A program made the translations under genes and the position numbers. 22,594 nt of DNA from Balneolaceae bacterium (GTDB lineage Bacteria > Bacteroidota > Rhodothermia > Balneolales > Balneolaceae), in the NCBI GenBank assembly GCA_007123785.1, contig SLGL01000502.1, positions 1 through 22,594 on the forward strand. Reading direction: 5' to 3'. The number at the start of each line of letters is the position of its first letter. The stretch's first letter is position 1. Of the stretch, positions 14,094-22,594 are shown in pieces. A model generated the notes under the pieces. It was given only the letters and a program-made list of their open reading frames with translations. It did not search any database and was not told the origin of the DNA.

Positions 14094-17000
14094 TTAACGG
14101 TCTGCCGGATTTTTCTCATGGGAGTACCAATCAAATAACAAAGGTACAACTATCATATTGAGCATGGTGGCTGTTACAAGGCCGCCCAAAATAACGGAGG
14201 CCATAGGCCCCTGAATTTCGTTGCCCGGCTGGTTGCCGGTGAGTACAAGGGGCAAAAGGGCAAGGGCTGTGGTAATCACCGTCATCATGATCGGCTGAAG
14301 GCGATTCAGAGAACCAGTAATCACAGCCTTTCTCACACCCATGGTTTTTTCTTTGATGAGTTCGTTGTACTGGTCAATCAGAATAATTCCATTTCTGACG
14401 GCGATTCCAAAAAGAGTAATGAATCCTATCAGCCCTGCAATGCTGAGTATACCGCTGCCAAAACGAACTACAAAAAGGCCTCCGACAAGGGCAAGAGGAA
14501 GATTCAGGAGGATCAGAACGGCCTGGCCTGCCGACCGGAAAACCGCATGAAGAGCCAGATAAATCAAAATCAGGGAGAGAATGCTGACCATTAAAATGGT
14601 TTGTGTAGCTCTGCGTTCTTGTTCAAACTGTCCCTCAAATGCGAGAACATAACCTCCGGTCAGGTCGATCTCATTGCCGGCTGATTCACGAAGGCGGTCA
14701 ACTGTTCCGCTCAGGTCGCCCCCGGTGATGTTGGCCTGGGTTACAATCATCCGGCTTGCGTTTTCCCTCGAAATAACGTTTGGCGCATAACTGATTCTGA
14801 CCTCAGCGAGATCTCCGATGCGAACATGGTTCCCGTTTTCAACTTCTAAGGGTGTGCGGCGGATCGCATCCGGGCTGGAGCGATATTCTTCCGGGTAACG
14901 AACCACCAGGTCAAAAACGGCAGGATCAAGGTAAAGCTGATCAGCCACAGCCCCGCGGTAGGCTGTTTCCACGAGTTCGGCGAATCGTCCGATGGATATT
15001 CCGTGAAGAGCCAGCATCTCACGGTCGGGCAGTATCTGTATTTGCGGAACGTCAAGCTGTTCATCAGTGAGAATGTCTTCTATATTGTCCTGAGAACGAA
15101 GAATCCGCTCAATGTCATGGCTGATGGCCTGCAGACGGTTTCGGTCGGGGCCGTACACTTTCACCGCCAGGTTGGTGCGTACACCGGTGAGCATGTGATC
15201 AATTCGGTGAGTGATGGGCTGATCGAACGACACATTCATTCCCGGCAGCACCGAAACCTTATCGCGCAGTTCATCCATCAGTTGGTGGATATCGTAATTG
15301 CCGCGTTCAAGCCGGATTTCAATTTCGTGTCCGTGCGAACCCATCGTGTGTTCATCCATTTCGGCACGCCCAACCCGGCGTGCGGTGGAAATCACCAAGG
15401 GATGCTCCAGAAGCATCTCCTCCAGCCGGTATCCCAGTTCGTTGCTCTCCGCAAGTGAGGTGCCGGGCATGGTGGCCATTCCAACATTTAGAGTGCCTTC
15501 ATTAAATTCGGGCAGAAACGACCGGCCGATTCCCGGAATCAGCATCAGCGAAATCAGAAATAAAACGACGACTCCTGACAGAACAAGATAACGATATCGG
15601 AAACAGGAGATTAGCACCGGCTGATAGAGTTCTTCCAGTTTGCGGGAAACCCAGCTTGATTTTGTCTCTTCTTCACTATGCCTTTGGAGCAGCCAGACGC
15701 TCATGGCGGGTGTAAGAGTAAGGGCCACCATTAGAGATGCGATAATGGTGGTAACGTAGGCAATACCCAGCGGCATCAGCAGGCTGCCTTCCAGTCCGGT
15801 GAGAAACAGCAGCGGCAGAAACACCACGACAATGGTAAAGTTGGCAAGTACAATCGGGTTTTTAATCTGAACAGAAGCATTGGAAACGACGGTGAGAAAG
15901 GATTCCCGTTTAGCTTCGGGACGGCTGCGGTTCTCTCGGATTCGACGGAACACATTTTCCACAAATACAATGGCATCATCCACCAGAACACCAATGGCGA
16001 TGGCGATTCCACCGAGGGTCATGGTATTGAAAGTCATCCCAGCAAGCCAGAGTACCAGCACGGAGATAATTACGGAAACCGGTATGGCTACAAGCGAGAT
16101 GAGTGTTGCCCGCCAGTTGGTCAGAAAGATAAAGAGTATGAACACGACCAGTATCCCGCTGATCAGCAGCGCATTCAAAACGTTGTTGATCGCAATATTG
16201 ATAAAATGTGCCTGCTGAAAGAGATCGGGGTGTATGGTTACATCACCGGGCATGGTGGCCCCGATCTCTTCGAGGCGGTTCACAATCTGGCTGGTCAGCT
16301 CAATAGTGTTGGCTGCCGGCTCTTTGCTGATGACCAGAATGATACCCGGCTCCGCATTTACCGATGCAGCCCCGATTGCAGGAGCCGGTTTGGCTTGCAC
16401 ACTAGCAACGTCCCTTAATAAAATTGGATATCCGTCCGAATCGTTTTTGATAAATGCCTTCCCGATCTGATCCACATCGGAAGCTCGTCCGAAACCTCGA
16501 ATCGTCAGTTCCCGGCCGGAATAATTAGTGAACCCTCCGGAAATGCTGCCGGAAGCTTCTCTGGCTGTTTCCAGTAGCCGGTTCATCCCGATGCCGTTCT
16601 GCTCAAGCCGTACCGGATCCGGTTCGATCACAAACTCCTGCTTGTCTCCTCCGTACACCGAAATGGCTGCCACTCCCGGCATCGACAGCAGTTCGCGGCG
16701 CACCACAAAATCGATTTCGCTTCGCAAATCCATCAGCGAGGTCTCTTCTGCGGTAAAGCCGGCCAGCATAATTTCTCCCATAATCGAGGTCACGGGAGCA
16801 AGAAAGGGTGATCCGGCCTGCCCGGGAAGCTGATCGGCAAGACCCTGCAGTCTTTCTGTGGTAATTTGCCTTGCGTGCTGTACACTGATGTCCCAGTCGA
16901 ACTCAACCTGCACCGAGGAAAAACCCAGAATAGATCGCGACTGCACCCGCCGCACACCCTCCGAGCCCACAAGGTTGGTTTCGATGATGTAGGTAATAAG

Positions 17001-17189
17001 CTGCTCCACCTCTTCCGGCGGCATGCCCGGCGCTTCGGTTAAAACGGTAACCACGGGAGCAGACACATCGGGGAGTACATCCACAGCCATATTCCGGGTC
17101 AGGTATAATCCTCCGAAAACAAGAACAACGGTAAGCACAATAACGGCAAGCCGCTCCTGAATGCTTTTTTGAATCAGGTTATCAAGCAT
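14094..17189 (-). CDS. czcA: Heavy-metal RND efflux pump, CusA/CzcA family
   Basis: A 1031-residue inner-membrane pump, full length for the HME-RND family. The first transmembrane helix is at about 13-32, followed by the porter domain, helices from about 333, the second periplasmic loop and C-terminal helices to about 1020. The proton-relay motif in TM4 is GVLVDDAIVFVEN (400-412; Asp404, Asp405, Glu411), as in CzcA/CusA. It would export divalent or monovalent metal ions from periplasm or cytoplasm through the tripartite complex. Exact specificity (Zn/Co/Cd/Ni versus Cu/Ag) cannot be assigned; the His-rich adaptor favours divalent metals. The start ATG lies 9 bp after the adaptor stop, so the three genes form one operon. 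Confidence 0.93.
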   Translation of the reverse strand: MLDNLIQKSIQERLAVIVLTVVLVFGGLYLTRNMAVDVLPDVSAPVVTVLTEAPGMPPEEVEQLITYIIETNLVGSEGVRRVQSRSILGFSSVQVEFDWDISVQHARQITTERLQGLADQLPGQAGSPFLAPVTSIMGEIMLAGFTAEETSLMDLRSEIDFVVRRELLSMPGVAAISVYGGDKQEFVIEPDPVRLEQNGIGMNRLLETAREASGSISGGFTNYSGRELTIRGFGRASDVDQIGKAFIKNDSDGYPILLRDVASVQAKPAPAIGAASVNAEPGIILVISKEPAANTIELTSQIVNRLEEIGATMPGDVTIHPDLFQQAHFINIAINNVLNALLISGILVVFILFIFLTNWRATLISLVAIPVSVIISVLVLWLAGMTFNTMTLGGIAIAIGVLVDDAIVFVENVFRRIRENRSRPEAKRESFLTVVSNASVQIKNPIVLANFTIVVVFLPLLFLTGLEGSLLMPLGIAYVTTIIASLMVALTLTPAMSVWLLQRHSEEETKSSWVSRKLEELYQPVLISCFRYRYLVLSGVVVLFLISLMLIPGIGRSFLPEFNEGTLNVGMATMPGTSLAESNELGYRLEEMLLEHPLVISTARRVGRAEMDEHTMGSHGHEIEIRLERGNYDIHQLMDELRDKVSVLPGMNVSFDQPITHRIDHMLTGVRTNLAVKVYGPDRNRLQAISHDIERILRSQDNIEDILTDEQLDVPQIQILPDREMLALHGISIGRFAELVETAYRGAVADQLYLDPAVFDLVVRYPEEYRSSPDAIRRTPLEVENGNHVRIGDLAEVRISYAPNVISRENASRMIVTQANITGGDLSGTVDRLRESAGNEIDLTGGYVLAFEGQFEQERRATQTILMVSILSLILIYLALHAVFRSAGQAVLILLNLPLALVGGLFVVRFGSGILSIAGLIGFITLFGIAVRNGIILIDQYNELIKEKTMGVRKAVITGSLNRLQPIMMTVITTALALLPLVLTGNQPGNEIQGPMASVILGGLVTATMLNMIVVPLLFDWYSHEKNPADR

Positions 17190-17198
17190 AAAATGGAA

Positions 17199-18704
17199 TT
17201 AGTGATCGTGATCGTCGTCAATTTGTACGTTTCCTGTCATCAGGTGGAGAGGATAAACTCCCTTTGTGACAATCCGTTCTCCGGCTTCAAGTCCGCTGGT
17301 AATGGCCGTGAAGCCGCCGTAGCTGGTTCCGGTTTGAACCATCCTGCGTTCAAACTGGTCGCCGGAATGAACGACGAACACCACTTTATAAGATTCATTG
17401 TCAAAAATGGCTTCATTTGGTACGGCCACAACGGAATATTCTTCATCCCCTTTCAGGTTTACACGCACGGGCTGATTAAGCGAAAGCATCCCATCAGAAT
17501 TATCCACGGCAAGGATGATTTTTGAACGATTCCCGGACGGGTCACTCCGGAGATCCCGGCTCACCAGCCTGATTTGCGAGTTGTTCAGCGTAACACGTTC
17601 ATTACGCCCCGTCAAAATTTCGGCACCGGTAATGTCCGGTAATTGCTGTAATTCGTCGCGATAAGCCAATACTTCAATCCAAAGACGGGAGGGGTCAAAC
17701 AGAGTTAAGAGCGGATCACCCTGTTGAATATCGCGCCCAGACGTGATAAATGTTTCGGCAACAACACCGCTATGTGCAGCAATCAGAAAGAGCTGGCTCC
17801 CTTCGTTCTGAATCTGCACGCCGTGACGGTTGCCCCCGGTAAAATGTTCAATGCCTTCTTTCCTTACTTTATATTCCCGTTCCCGTTGCTGGTATTCAGG
17901 CAGAGAGATGGCATCATTTTCAATGAGTCGCTGAGCCCGTTCATACGCCTCTTTTGCCTGGCGATAAGCGATTTGGTAATCCAGCCATGAATTGTCTGTG
18001 GACAGAGAGGGTGAGACAGTTAAGAGCCTCTCTCCGGAAGTTACCCGTGTGCCTGATGCAGGTACAATATCGACATCCTCTGAATCGATATGGCCATCTA
18101 CGGGTGAGGTGATTTCCTGGTAATATCCGGGATCGTGCAGCACCTTGCCGAAGCCGGAGACGATTTCGGGAATATTGCGAAGATCTGATATACCGGATTC
18201 TAACGATAAACGCCATTGCATCTGTTTATCGAGTTCTGTCAAATCTTCTGTATCGGGTTCCTGTACGATACCCTGATTGCGATCCACTGCTCCCAGGTTA
18301 ATGTCAAACTGTTCACCATTCAACTCAAAGGTGACATTGAGCCGGGCTTCATCCGAATCACTGAAAAAAAGTTCGAATGGAAATACTCCGTCAACGTTAC
18401 TGATGAGATCCTGACTATCGGCCGTCGTACCGTTTTCCAGCAGCTGCACTTCACCGGTTAGTTCCTCAGCGGGCTGATGATGGTCGGATACAAACAGCTC
18501 TCCTTCCATCCGTCCGGAATTTTCGTGCAGTTCAAACCGGACAAAGAGTTCCAGTCCGTCAACCCAGTGTGTGAGGCGGTGGTACTCATCGTGCGTGTGT
18601 GCATAATCATTATCGTGTTCATGGCTATGATCATGTTCTCCGCAGGCAGCCAGTCCTGCCATTGCTGAAATGAGCAGAAGAGAAATAAATCTTGGTAAAA
18701 TCAT
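17199..18704 (-). CDS. czcB: Periplasmic adaptor (membrane fusion) lipoprotein with His-rich N-terminus, CzcB/CusB family
   Basis: A 501-residue lipoprotein with a lipobox ending at Cys21 (AGLAAC). Mature residues 23-44 are packed with His and Asp (EHDHSHEHDND and later HTHDEYHRLTH), a likely metal-binding segment, and the protein ends in DDDHDH. The body has the order expected of RND adaptors: N-terminal metal-resistance beta domain (about 45-140), barrel-sandwich half (SPVDGHI near 200), a short helical hairpin (about 235-285), second sandwich half (AAHSGVVAETFITSGRDI near 315) and the beta-barrel and membrane-proximal domains. It bridges the pump and the outer-membrane channel. It sits 9 bp after the outer-membrane gene and 9 bp before the pump gene. 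Confidence 0.9.
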   Translation of the reverse strand: MILPRFISLLLISAMAGLAACGEHDHSHEHDNDYAHTHDEYHRLTHWVDGLELFVRFELHENSGRMEGELFVSDHHQPAEELTGEVQLLENGTTADSQDLISNVDGVFPFELFFSDSDEARLNVTFELNGEQFDINLGAVDRNQGIVQEPDTEDLTELDKQMQWRLSLESGISDLRNIPEIVSGFGKVLHDPGYYQEITSPVDGHIDSEDVDIVPASGTRVTSGERLLTVSPSLSTDNSWLDYQIAYRQAKEAYERAQRLIENDAISLPEYQQREREYKVRKEGIEHFTGGNRHGVQIQNEGSQLFLIAAHSGVVAETFITSGRDIQQGDPLLTLFDPSRLWIEVLAYRDELQQLPDITGAEILTGRNERVTLNNSQIRLVSRDLRSDPSGNRSKIILAVDNSDGMLSLNQPVRVNLKGDEEYSVVAVPNEAIFDNESYKVVFVVHSGDQFERRMVQTGTSYGGFTAITSGLEAGERIVTKGVYPLHLMTGNVQIDDDHDH

Positions 18705-18713
18705 ACATTAAAA

Positions 18714-19979
18714 CTATGGGTTGATGAACTCTCGCCCTGTCATCGCTTCGAGTTCCAAAATCATACTGTAATAATCGGAAAGACGACTGTATTTTGTTTG
18801 ATACGCATCGGCCATCAGGTTCAGGCTGTTCAAAAAATCATTGATTGACAACGCTCCATCCTGGAATGAAATCAACAATCTGTTTAGGAATGGTTCGGGA
18901 TTACCGAGGTGTTCCGGAGTCTGGTCCAGCTTATCTTCATAAAGACGAAGAGCATCCATCATCTGAAAAGTGATCTGGTTTCGTTCCATTTGTGCGAGGG
19001 TCAGTTCAGTTTGTTCTATTTGCTCGAGTGCCCGGGCTTGTGCAACCGCTTCTGTATTAGAGCTTAGCAGCGGCAATGGAAAGGAAATGCCAACTAAAAA
19101 ACCGTGCCAGTTGGGGTTGAGCTGTTTATACCCGGCCGAGAGTTCAAAAGATGGAAGGCGGCTACTTTGGGCAAATGCAGTTTCAGAAGCAGCCGTTCGC
19201 ACAGCCTGACGATCAGCCCGTGCCTGCGGGGAATCGTCCAGAATGGATATAATGTCAGCCGCTTGCGGAAGGTTTATTTGTCTGTCTCTGAATTGGCCAT
19301 TAAACCGGACATCTGTATCCTGATCAAATCCCATCCGGTTTTTCCACAGAGTTATCAAACGGTCGGTTTCAACCGTTTTCTCATCCATTCTTGCCTGAAG
19401 ATGATAGAGGATCATTTGAAGAAGCTGGTCGTCGAGCGCAGCGATCTCTCCTTCTTCAGCCCTTCTGAGAGATGCCTCGGAAAGGCGTTCGATCTGATTT
19501 TTCAGGACTTCCAGGTTTTCAATTTCATTTTTGTTCAGGATAATCTGAATAAATCCCATCCGGGTTACCGCCAGCCACCCGACACGACTGCTTTCCGATT
19601 CGATCTCCCGTTGTGCGATGCGGCTGTCACTCCGTTCTCTCAAATTTCGAAAATGTCCGGGCAGGCGAAACTCTTTTTGAAGGTAGAGATAGTGCTCATA
19701 CTCTGATTGTGAACCTTCGCCCAAAAATTCCAGGTCATAAGCGATGGAGGGATTGAAACGCGTAGCTGCGGCTTTCTCGCCTCTGACCGAATAATCCAGC
19801 CGGTTTTCAATTTGCTGCCATTGCAAGCTGTACTCTTCAGAAAGTTCTTCGATCTGGCTGATTTCTATTTCAAATACCTGGGCATAAATTGACGGAGTGA
19901 CCAACAAAAAAAAGAAAAAAAGCGGAATATTCACCCGAACTGAGGTACAAAAGTGTAAGAGATTGACTTTTGGATACAT
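18714..19979 (-). CDS. czcC: TolC-family outer-membrane factor, CzcC/CusC type
   Basis: A 421-residue outer-membrane efflux protein with a signal peptide (hydrophobic 18-30, cleavage after SIYA, about 33). It has the two-repeat helical layout of the OEP family, with long Glu/Gln/Arg-rich helices (about 45-175 and 255-400) and short beta stretches (SIAYDLEFLGEG near 79; SFELSAGYKQLNP near 283). It is the first gene of the efflux operon and forms the exit duct for the pump and adaptor downstream. A sigma70-like promoter lies just upstream. Length is normal and no key part is missing. Confidence 0.88.
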   Translation of the reverse strand: MYPKVNLLHFCTSVRVNIPLFFFFLLVTPSIYAQVFEIEISQIEELSEEYSLQWQQIENRLDYSVRGEKAAATRFNPSIAYDLEFLGEGSQSEYEHYLYLQKEFRLPGHFRNLRERSDSRIAQREIESESSRVGWLAVTRMGFIQIILNKNEIENLEVLKNQIERLSEASLRRAEEGEIAALDDQLLQMILYHLQARMDEKTVETDRLITLWKNRMGFDQDTDVRFNGQFRDRQINLPQAADIISILDDSPQARADRQAVRTAASETAFAQSSRLPSFELSAGYKQLNPNWHGFLVGISFPLPLLSSNTEAVAQARALEQIEQTELTLAQMERNQITFQMMDALRLYEDKLDQTPEHLGNPEPFLNRLLISFQDGALSINDFLNSLNLMADAYQTKYSRLSDYYSMILELEAMTGREFINP

Positions 19980-20000
19980 GGTAAGCAGGTTATGCCCTAT

Positions 20001-20029
20001 ATTTTAACACAGATGATACTTTTTTCCAA
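20001..20029 (-). promoter_or_regulatory. Sigma70-like promoter of the metal-efflux operon
   Basis: On the minus strand TTGGAA (20029-20024) and TAAAAT (20006-20001) are separated by exactly 17 bases, upstream of the outer-membrane-factor ATG at 19979. This predicts a short leader of about 15 bases. No clear MerR-type or ArsR-type palindrome is visible in it. Confidence 0.5.
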
Positions 20030-20094
20030 GATAGGTTGCAGGATTTGGAATAACAATTTTTTAGAATATGCTCACTATCTGAAGAGTAATATTT

Positions 20095-20402
20095 TTACAA
20101 ATTTTGGTGTAAATATCTGTCAATTGACTCAATAACATCCTCGTCTGCCAAAAACTCTTCATTCGTAGTGAAATTTCAGCAGACCATGCTCCTTCCTCAT
20201 TCATGACCATTTCTATAGCACTGAAATCATTGTAATGATTAAAATTACCGAGAATGCGGGGAGTTACTTCGTCTGCTAATACGACAGGGTCCGTATACCG
20301 TTCAGAATCTGGCCCAATGCCTGCAGAGCATTTTATGAAACCTATAAAACAAATAGAAATAATAAGATATAAATATAATCGATGCATCATTAAATATTTC
20401 AT
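20095..20402 (-). pseudogene. Small lipoprotein-like hypothetical gene with one frameshift
   Basis: From ATG 20402 the frame gives a hydrophobic leader with a possible lipobox cysteine (GFIKCSAG) and then VVLADEVTPRILGNFNHYND and VMNEEGAWSAEIS. Near 20170 the sense of the frame degrades (LRMKSFWQTRML). The next frame reads TTNEEFLADEDVIESIDRYL and ends HQNL-stop at 20095, which has the acidic composition of the first part. One missing base near 20170 explains it; restored, the protein would have about 102 residues. As written, the uncorrected frame runs on to 20061 (113 residues). No family is recognised. It is either a fresh pseudogene or a consensus error. Confidence 0.5.
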
Positions 20403-20935
20403 ACCTGGAGTAAAAATATAAACAATCTTATAACGTATCTGAGGGATTTTGTTAATTTGAAATAATTTTCAAAAATCAACATGTTTTTTTAATCTATCAG
20501 GTGTGTTCAATACACAGATTCTATAAAATGGCAGAGGGGTGAACCTTGAGTTTTCTAATCAAAAGAGGATACATTTGTTTTAAATTAATTAACGCGTTTA
20601 GCTCTCAAAAGTACGTCTGAGTTTGTTGAATGGGTTTTGGTGTTTACTCTGGAAACCTTCTGTAGTTGATATCTGACAAAATTAAACCGCTAAGCAGATG
20701 CGCCCAGCTTGTGTAACCTTTTAGGTGTTTATCGTTTTGATGGGCAGAGACCAGTTTCGTAAAGGAAAACCGATCTAACTTGGAAATGATTAGAGAAAAC
20801 AATGTTAAATTTGTCATGGTGAGAAATGCGACCTATAACCGGCTGAAAGGTAAATGTTTTATAAAAAAAGGATAACCCCTGGTCATTTTCCTGTTGATAT
20901 CTTAATCGGCTGACTGCATGATGCCTTTTTCAGAA
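20403..20935. other. Gene-free AT-rich stretch
   Basis: No reading frame with protein-like composition, RNA gene or repeat could be recognised on either strand here. It follows the small lipoprotein-like gene upstream and the mgtE terminator on the other side. It may contain decayed sequence or the upstream region of the minus-strand gene at 20402. Confidence 0.5.
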
Positions 20936-20970
20936 TAAAAAAATCTGTCATCGTATTCACGATAACAGAT
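20936..20970 (-). terminator. Rho-independent terminator of mgtE
   Basis: Read on the minus strand, ATCTGT-T-ATCGT pairs with ACGAT-G-ACAGAT (20970-20943) around a four-base loop, followed at once by a run of seven T residues (20943-20937). It lies 8 bp after the mgtE stop region. Confidence 0.75.
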
Positions 20971-20977
20971 CATTTCT

Positions 20978-22370
20978 TTAAACACCTATAAACACACTCA
21001 CCAGGGTAAAATAGAGAGTCAGTCCTACAAAATCCTTTATTGTAGTGATGAACGGGTCGGCACCCGGAGCGTGGTCCCATCCCATTTTTAAAAGAAGATA
21101 TGGAATGAAAAAGCCCAGAAACGAAGCCAGGGGCAATACAATAATCAGCGAGAGACCTACAGCCAAACCAATCAGTGGCAGATCGTTTGGTGCACCCTGC
21201 CAGAAGTAGGCACCAGTACCGGCCAGCAGGCCAAGAATCATACCGATGAGAGCACCTATAGCCATTTCACGGCCTATATGTTTCCATATTTTTTCGAGTT
21301 TTATGTGACCAAGCGCCAGCCCGCGGGCAAATATGGTAGTTGACTGTGTTCCAACATTTCCGCCCATATCCATAATGACCGGGATAAATACTGCAGCCAC
21401 AATGATGGCAGATAGCAGCTCTTCAAACCTGTCGATTACACCACCGACCAGAAAACCACCAATAAGAGTAATAAACAGGAATGTAATACGAAGTCTAACC
21501 GGATATAGGATATTCCCCTGTGTCAGCTTTCTGCTGAAAAGAACATCGCGTGCTTTTTCCCGGGTGCTTGTACCTGCTCATTACACCCGCTTTTTGGTAC
21601 ATGGTATCAGACACATCCTCCTCTATGGCCTGCATGGCGTCGTCGAATGTAATCATTCCCACGAGTTTATCTTCGTCATCCACTACGGGAAGGGCGAGCA
21701 GATCGAGCCGTTTCAGTTTTCTTGAGGCCTGTTCTTCCGGATCTTTTACATTCACTTTTTCCACATCGGATGTCAGGAGTTCGCTCACTTTGGCGTCTGG
21801 CTCAGACACAATAAGCGCCCGCATTGATACTGTTCCGATCAGCTTTCTATCTTTGTCAACTACATAAGCGTAGTAAATCATCTCGTGGTCGGGAGCTTCA
21901 ACCCGGAGCTTCTCTATGGCTTGTTGTGCTGTTTGATTGGGATGCAGAATGGCATAGTCGGAGGTCATTATAGACCCGGTAGTTCCTTCCTTAAATTCTG
22001 ACAGTTTCAGGATATCATCACGTTCCACTTTGGCCAGGTGGCGCATAATACCGTTTCTTTTGTCGGATGGCAGCCGGTTTAAAAGGTCTACCCGCGTATC
22101 ATGGGGCATTTTTTCAATCAGCGATTTACTCATCTCAACTGTCAAAGCCTGAAGAATGGAGAGCTGGATGTCAAATTCCAGATAGGCTATTACATCAACT
22201 TTGTCTTCCATATCAAGAACCAGGAATACGCGCAGTTGTTGCTCATCGCTTAACTGTGATATCAGGTCGGCTATGGTTGATGGATTCAATTCGGAAACGA
22301 GAGAAGTGAGCTGCTCTTTATCGCCGGTTTCAAGGGCATGAAAGATGGGTGTGAAATCTATGTTAGTCAT
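20978..22370 (-). pseudogene. mgtE: MgtE family magnesium transporter, interrupted by one frameshift
   Basis: From ATG 22370 the first frame encodes the MgtE N-domain (about 1-130, helical Mg2+-sensing repeats such as LPSDKRNGIMRHL) and two CBS domains (SIMTSDYAILHPNQTAQQAI and LVGMITFDDAMQAIEED). It continues to MYQKAGVMS and then goes out of sense. Skipping the base at 21575 continues the protein as GTSTREKARDVLFSRKL, the membrane helices, the signature PVIMDMGGNVGTQSTTI and ARGL, and the C-terminal DPFITTIKDFVGL, ending at 20978. Joined, the protein has 463 residues, the normal MgtE size, with everything present. So this is a single one-base insertion or a sequence error. MgtE is a Mg2+-gated channel; the CBS/N domains close it at high Mg2+. 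A probable leader RNA and promoter precede it. Confidence 0.85.
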
Positions 22371-22374
22371 GATG

Positions 22375-22445
22375 CTGTCTCATTTTTCAGGCATGAGACA
22401 GATCAAGACACCGTGTCACATCACGGGTCGGATCACTCTCATGCC
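22375..22445 (-). promoter_or_regulatory. Candidate leader-RNA switch upstream of mgtE
   Basis: In the minus-strand transcript, arm A GGCATGAGA (22445-22437) can pair with the end of arm B CTGTCTCATGCC (22401-22390), extending a long imperfect hairpin that contains CCGTG/CACGG. The same arm B can instead pair over nine bases with arm C ATGAGACAG (22383-22375). Arm C lies 5-13 bases before the mgtE ATG, where a ribosome would bind. The two pairings exclude each other, as in translational riboswitches. It does not look like the known M-box. The ligand is inferred only from the regulated gene. Confidence 0.5.
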
Positions 22446-22454
22446 AGAGTTTGG

Positions 22455-22482
22455 TTTATATGTTTTTATTTGGTTACAACAA
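22455..22482 (-). promoter_or_regulatory. Possible mgtE promoter
   Basis: On the minus strand TTGTTG (22482-22477) and TATAAA (22460-22455) are spaced by 16 bases. Transcription would begin near 22448, just in front of leader arm A at 22445, which fits the leader-RNA interpretation. Confidence 0.4.
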
Positions 22483-22525
22483 TCCGGAGGGTCTTCCATA
22501 GTTGCAGAGTTTGGTTAATAATTGA

Positions 22526-22594
22526 TTACCAGAGCCGGTCTGGTGTGAAGGCGATACCGATATTAAAACCGGGTGCTGTTTCTTGTCGCCTGAA
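22526..22594 (-). CDS. C-terminal end of a probable outer-membrane protein (partial)
   Basis: The last 22 codons of a gene entering from the window edge read ETAPGFNIGIAFTPDRLW before TAA. The alternating pattern of a final beta strand ending in an aromatic residue is typical of outer-membrane beta-barrels. Too little is present to name the family. Its stop is 156 bp upstream of the mgtE start on the same strand. Confidence 0.45.
   Translation of the reverse strand, partial: FRRQETAPGFNIGIAFTPDRLW

Noticed and set aside
22371..22525. M-box (ykoK) magnesium riboswitch upstream of mgtE
   Set aside because: The conserved M-box core and length are absent; the alternative three-arm structure is reported instead as a candidate.

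Overview
The window (22.6 kb) looks like a chromosomal stretch from a member of the Bacteroidota/Balneolota/Rhodothermota group, most likely Balneolaceae-like. Reasons: a wrecked gene carries a type IX secretion sorting tail, several exported S9/beta-lactamase/glycosidase enzymes carry signal peptides, and initiation regions mostly lack a strong Shine-Dalgarno. This placement is inference. No rRNA, tRNA, CRISPR array, phage or intact transposase gene was found.

Layout. (1) 1-4.8 kb: an exported TIM-barrel glycosidase-like protein (+) converges, with a 14-bp overlap, on a two-gene minus-strand unit made of an exported S9 peptidase and a lipoprotein serine beta-lactamase-like hydrolase. (2) 4.8-7.4 kb: an accessory patch. 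It holds a two-gene plus-strand module (a small unrecognised protein and a DUF1828-type protein overlapping it by 14 bp), fragments of two toxin-antitoxin-like loci on the minus strand, two copies of an unnamed Pro/Lys-rich small protein, a truncated HxlR regulator, and a MITE-like inverted repeat. (3) 7.5-10.9 kb: an exported beta-propeller glycosidase (+) converging on a Tat-exported Gfo/Idh/MocA oxidoreductase (-), which suggests extracellular carbohydrate use. (4) 10.9-13.2 kb: a GAF/HisKA_2 sensor kinase with a degenerate ATP-binding box, then a scrap yard containing a minus-strand gene tail, a T9SS-cargo pseudogene and a second diverged copy of the kinase tail. (5) 13.2-20.0 kb, all minus: a pair of CrcB/FluC fluoride channels downstream of a complete heavy-metal RND efflux operon (outer-membrane factor, His-rich lipoprotein adaptor, pump), with a readable promoter upstream. 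(6) 20.0-22.6 kb: a frameshifted small lipoprotein-like gene, an mgtE Mg2+ transporter interrupted by one frameshift, a leader RNA in front of mgtE with three arms that can pair in two exclusive ways, and the last 22 codons of a probable outer-membrane protein.

Most promising observations: the small-protein pair around 5.2 and 6.8 kb, where 20 codons plus stop differ at 11 bases with no amino-acid change; the candidate mgtE leader switch at 22.37-22.45 kb; and the DUF1828 module seated in toxin-antitoxin debris. Two one-base frameshifts lie 1.4 kb apart (20.17 and 21.575 kb). They may be real decay or consensus errors, and need read-level checking.
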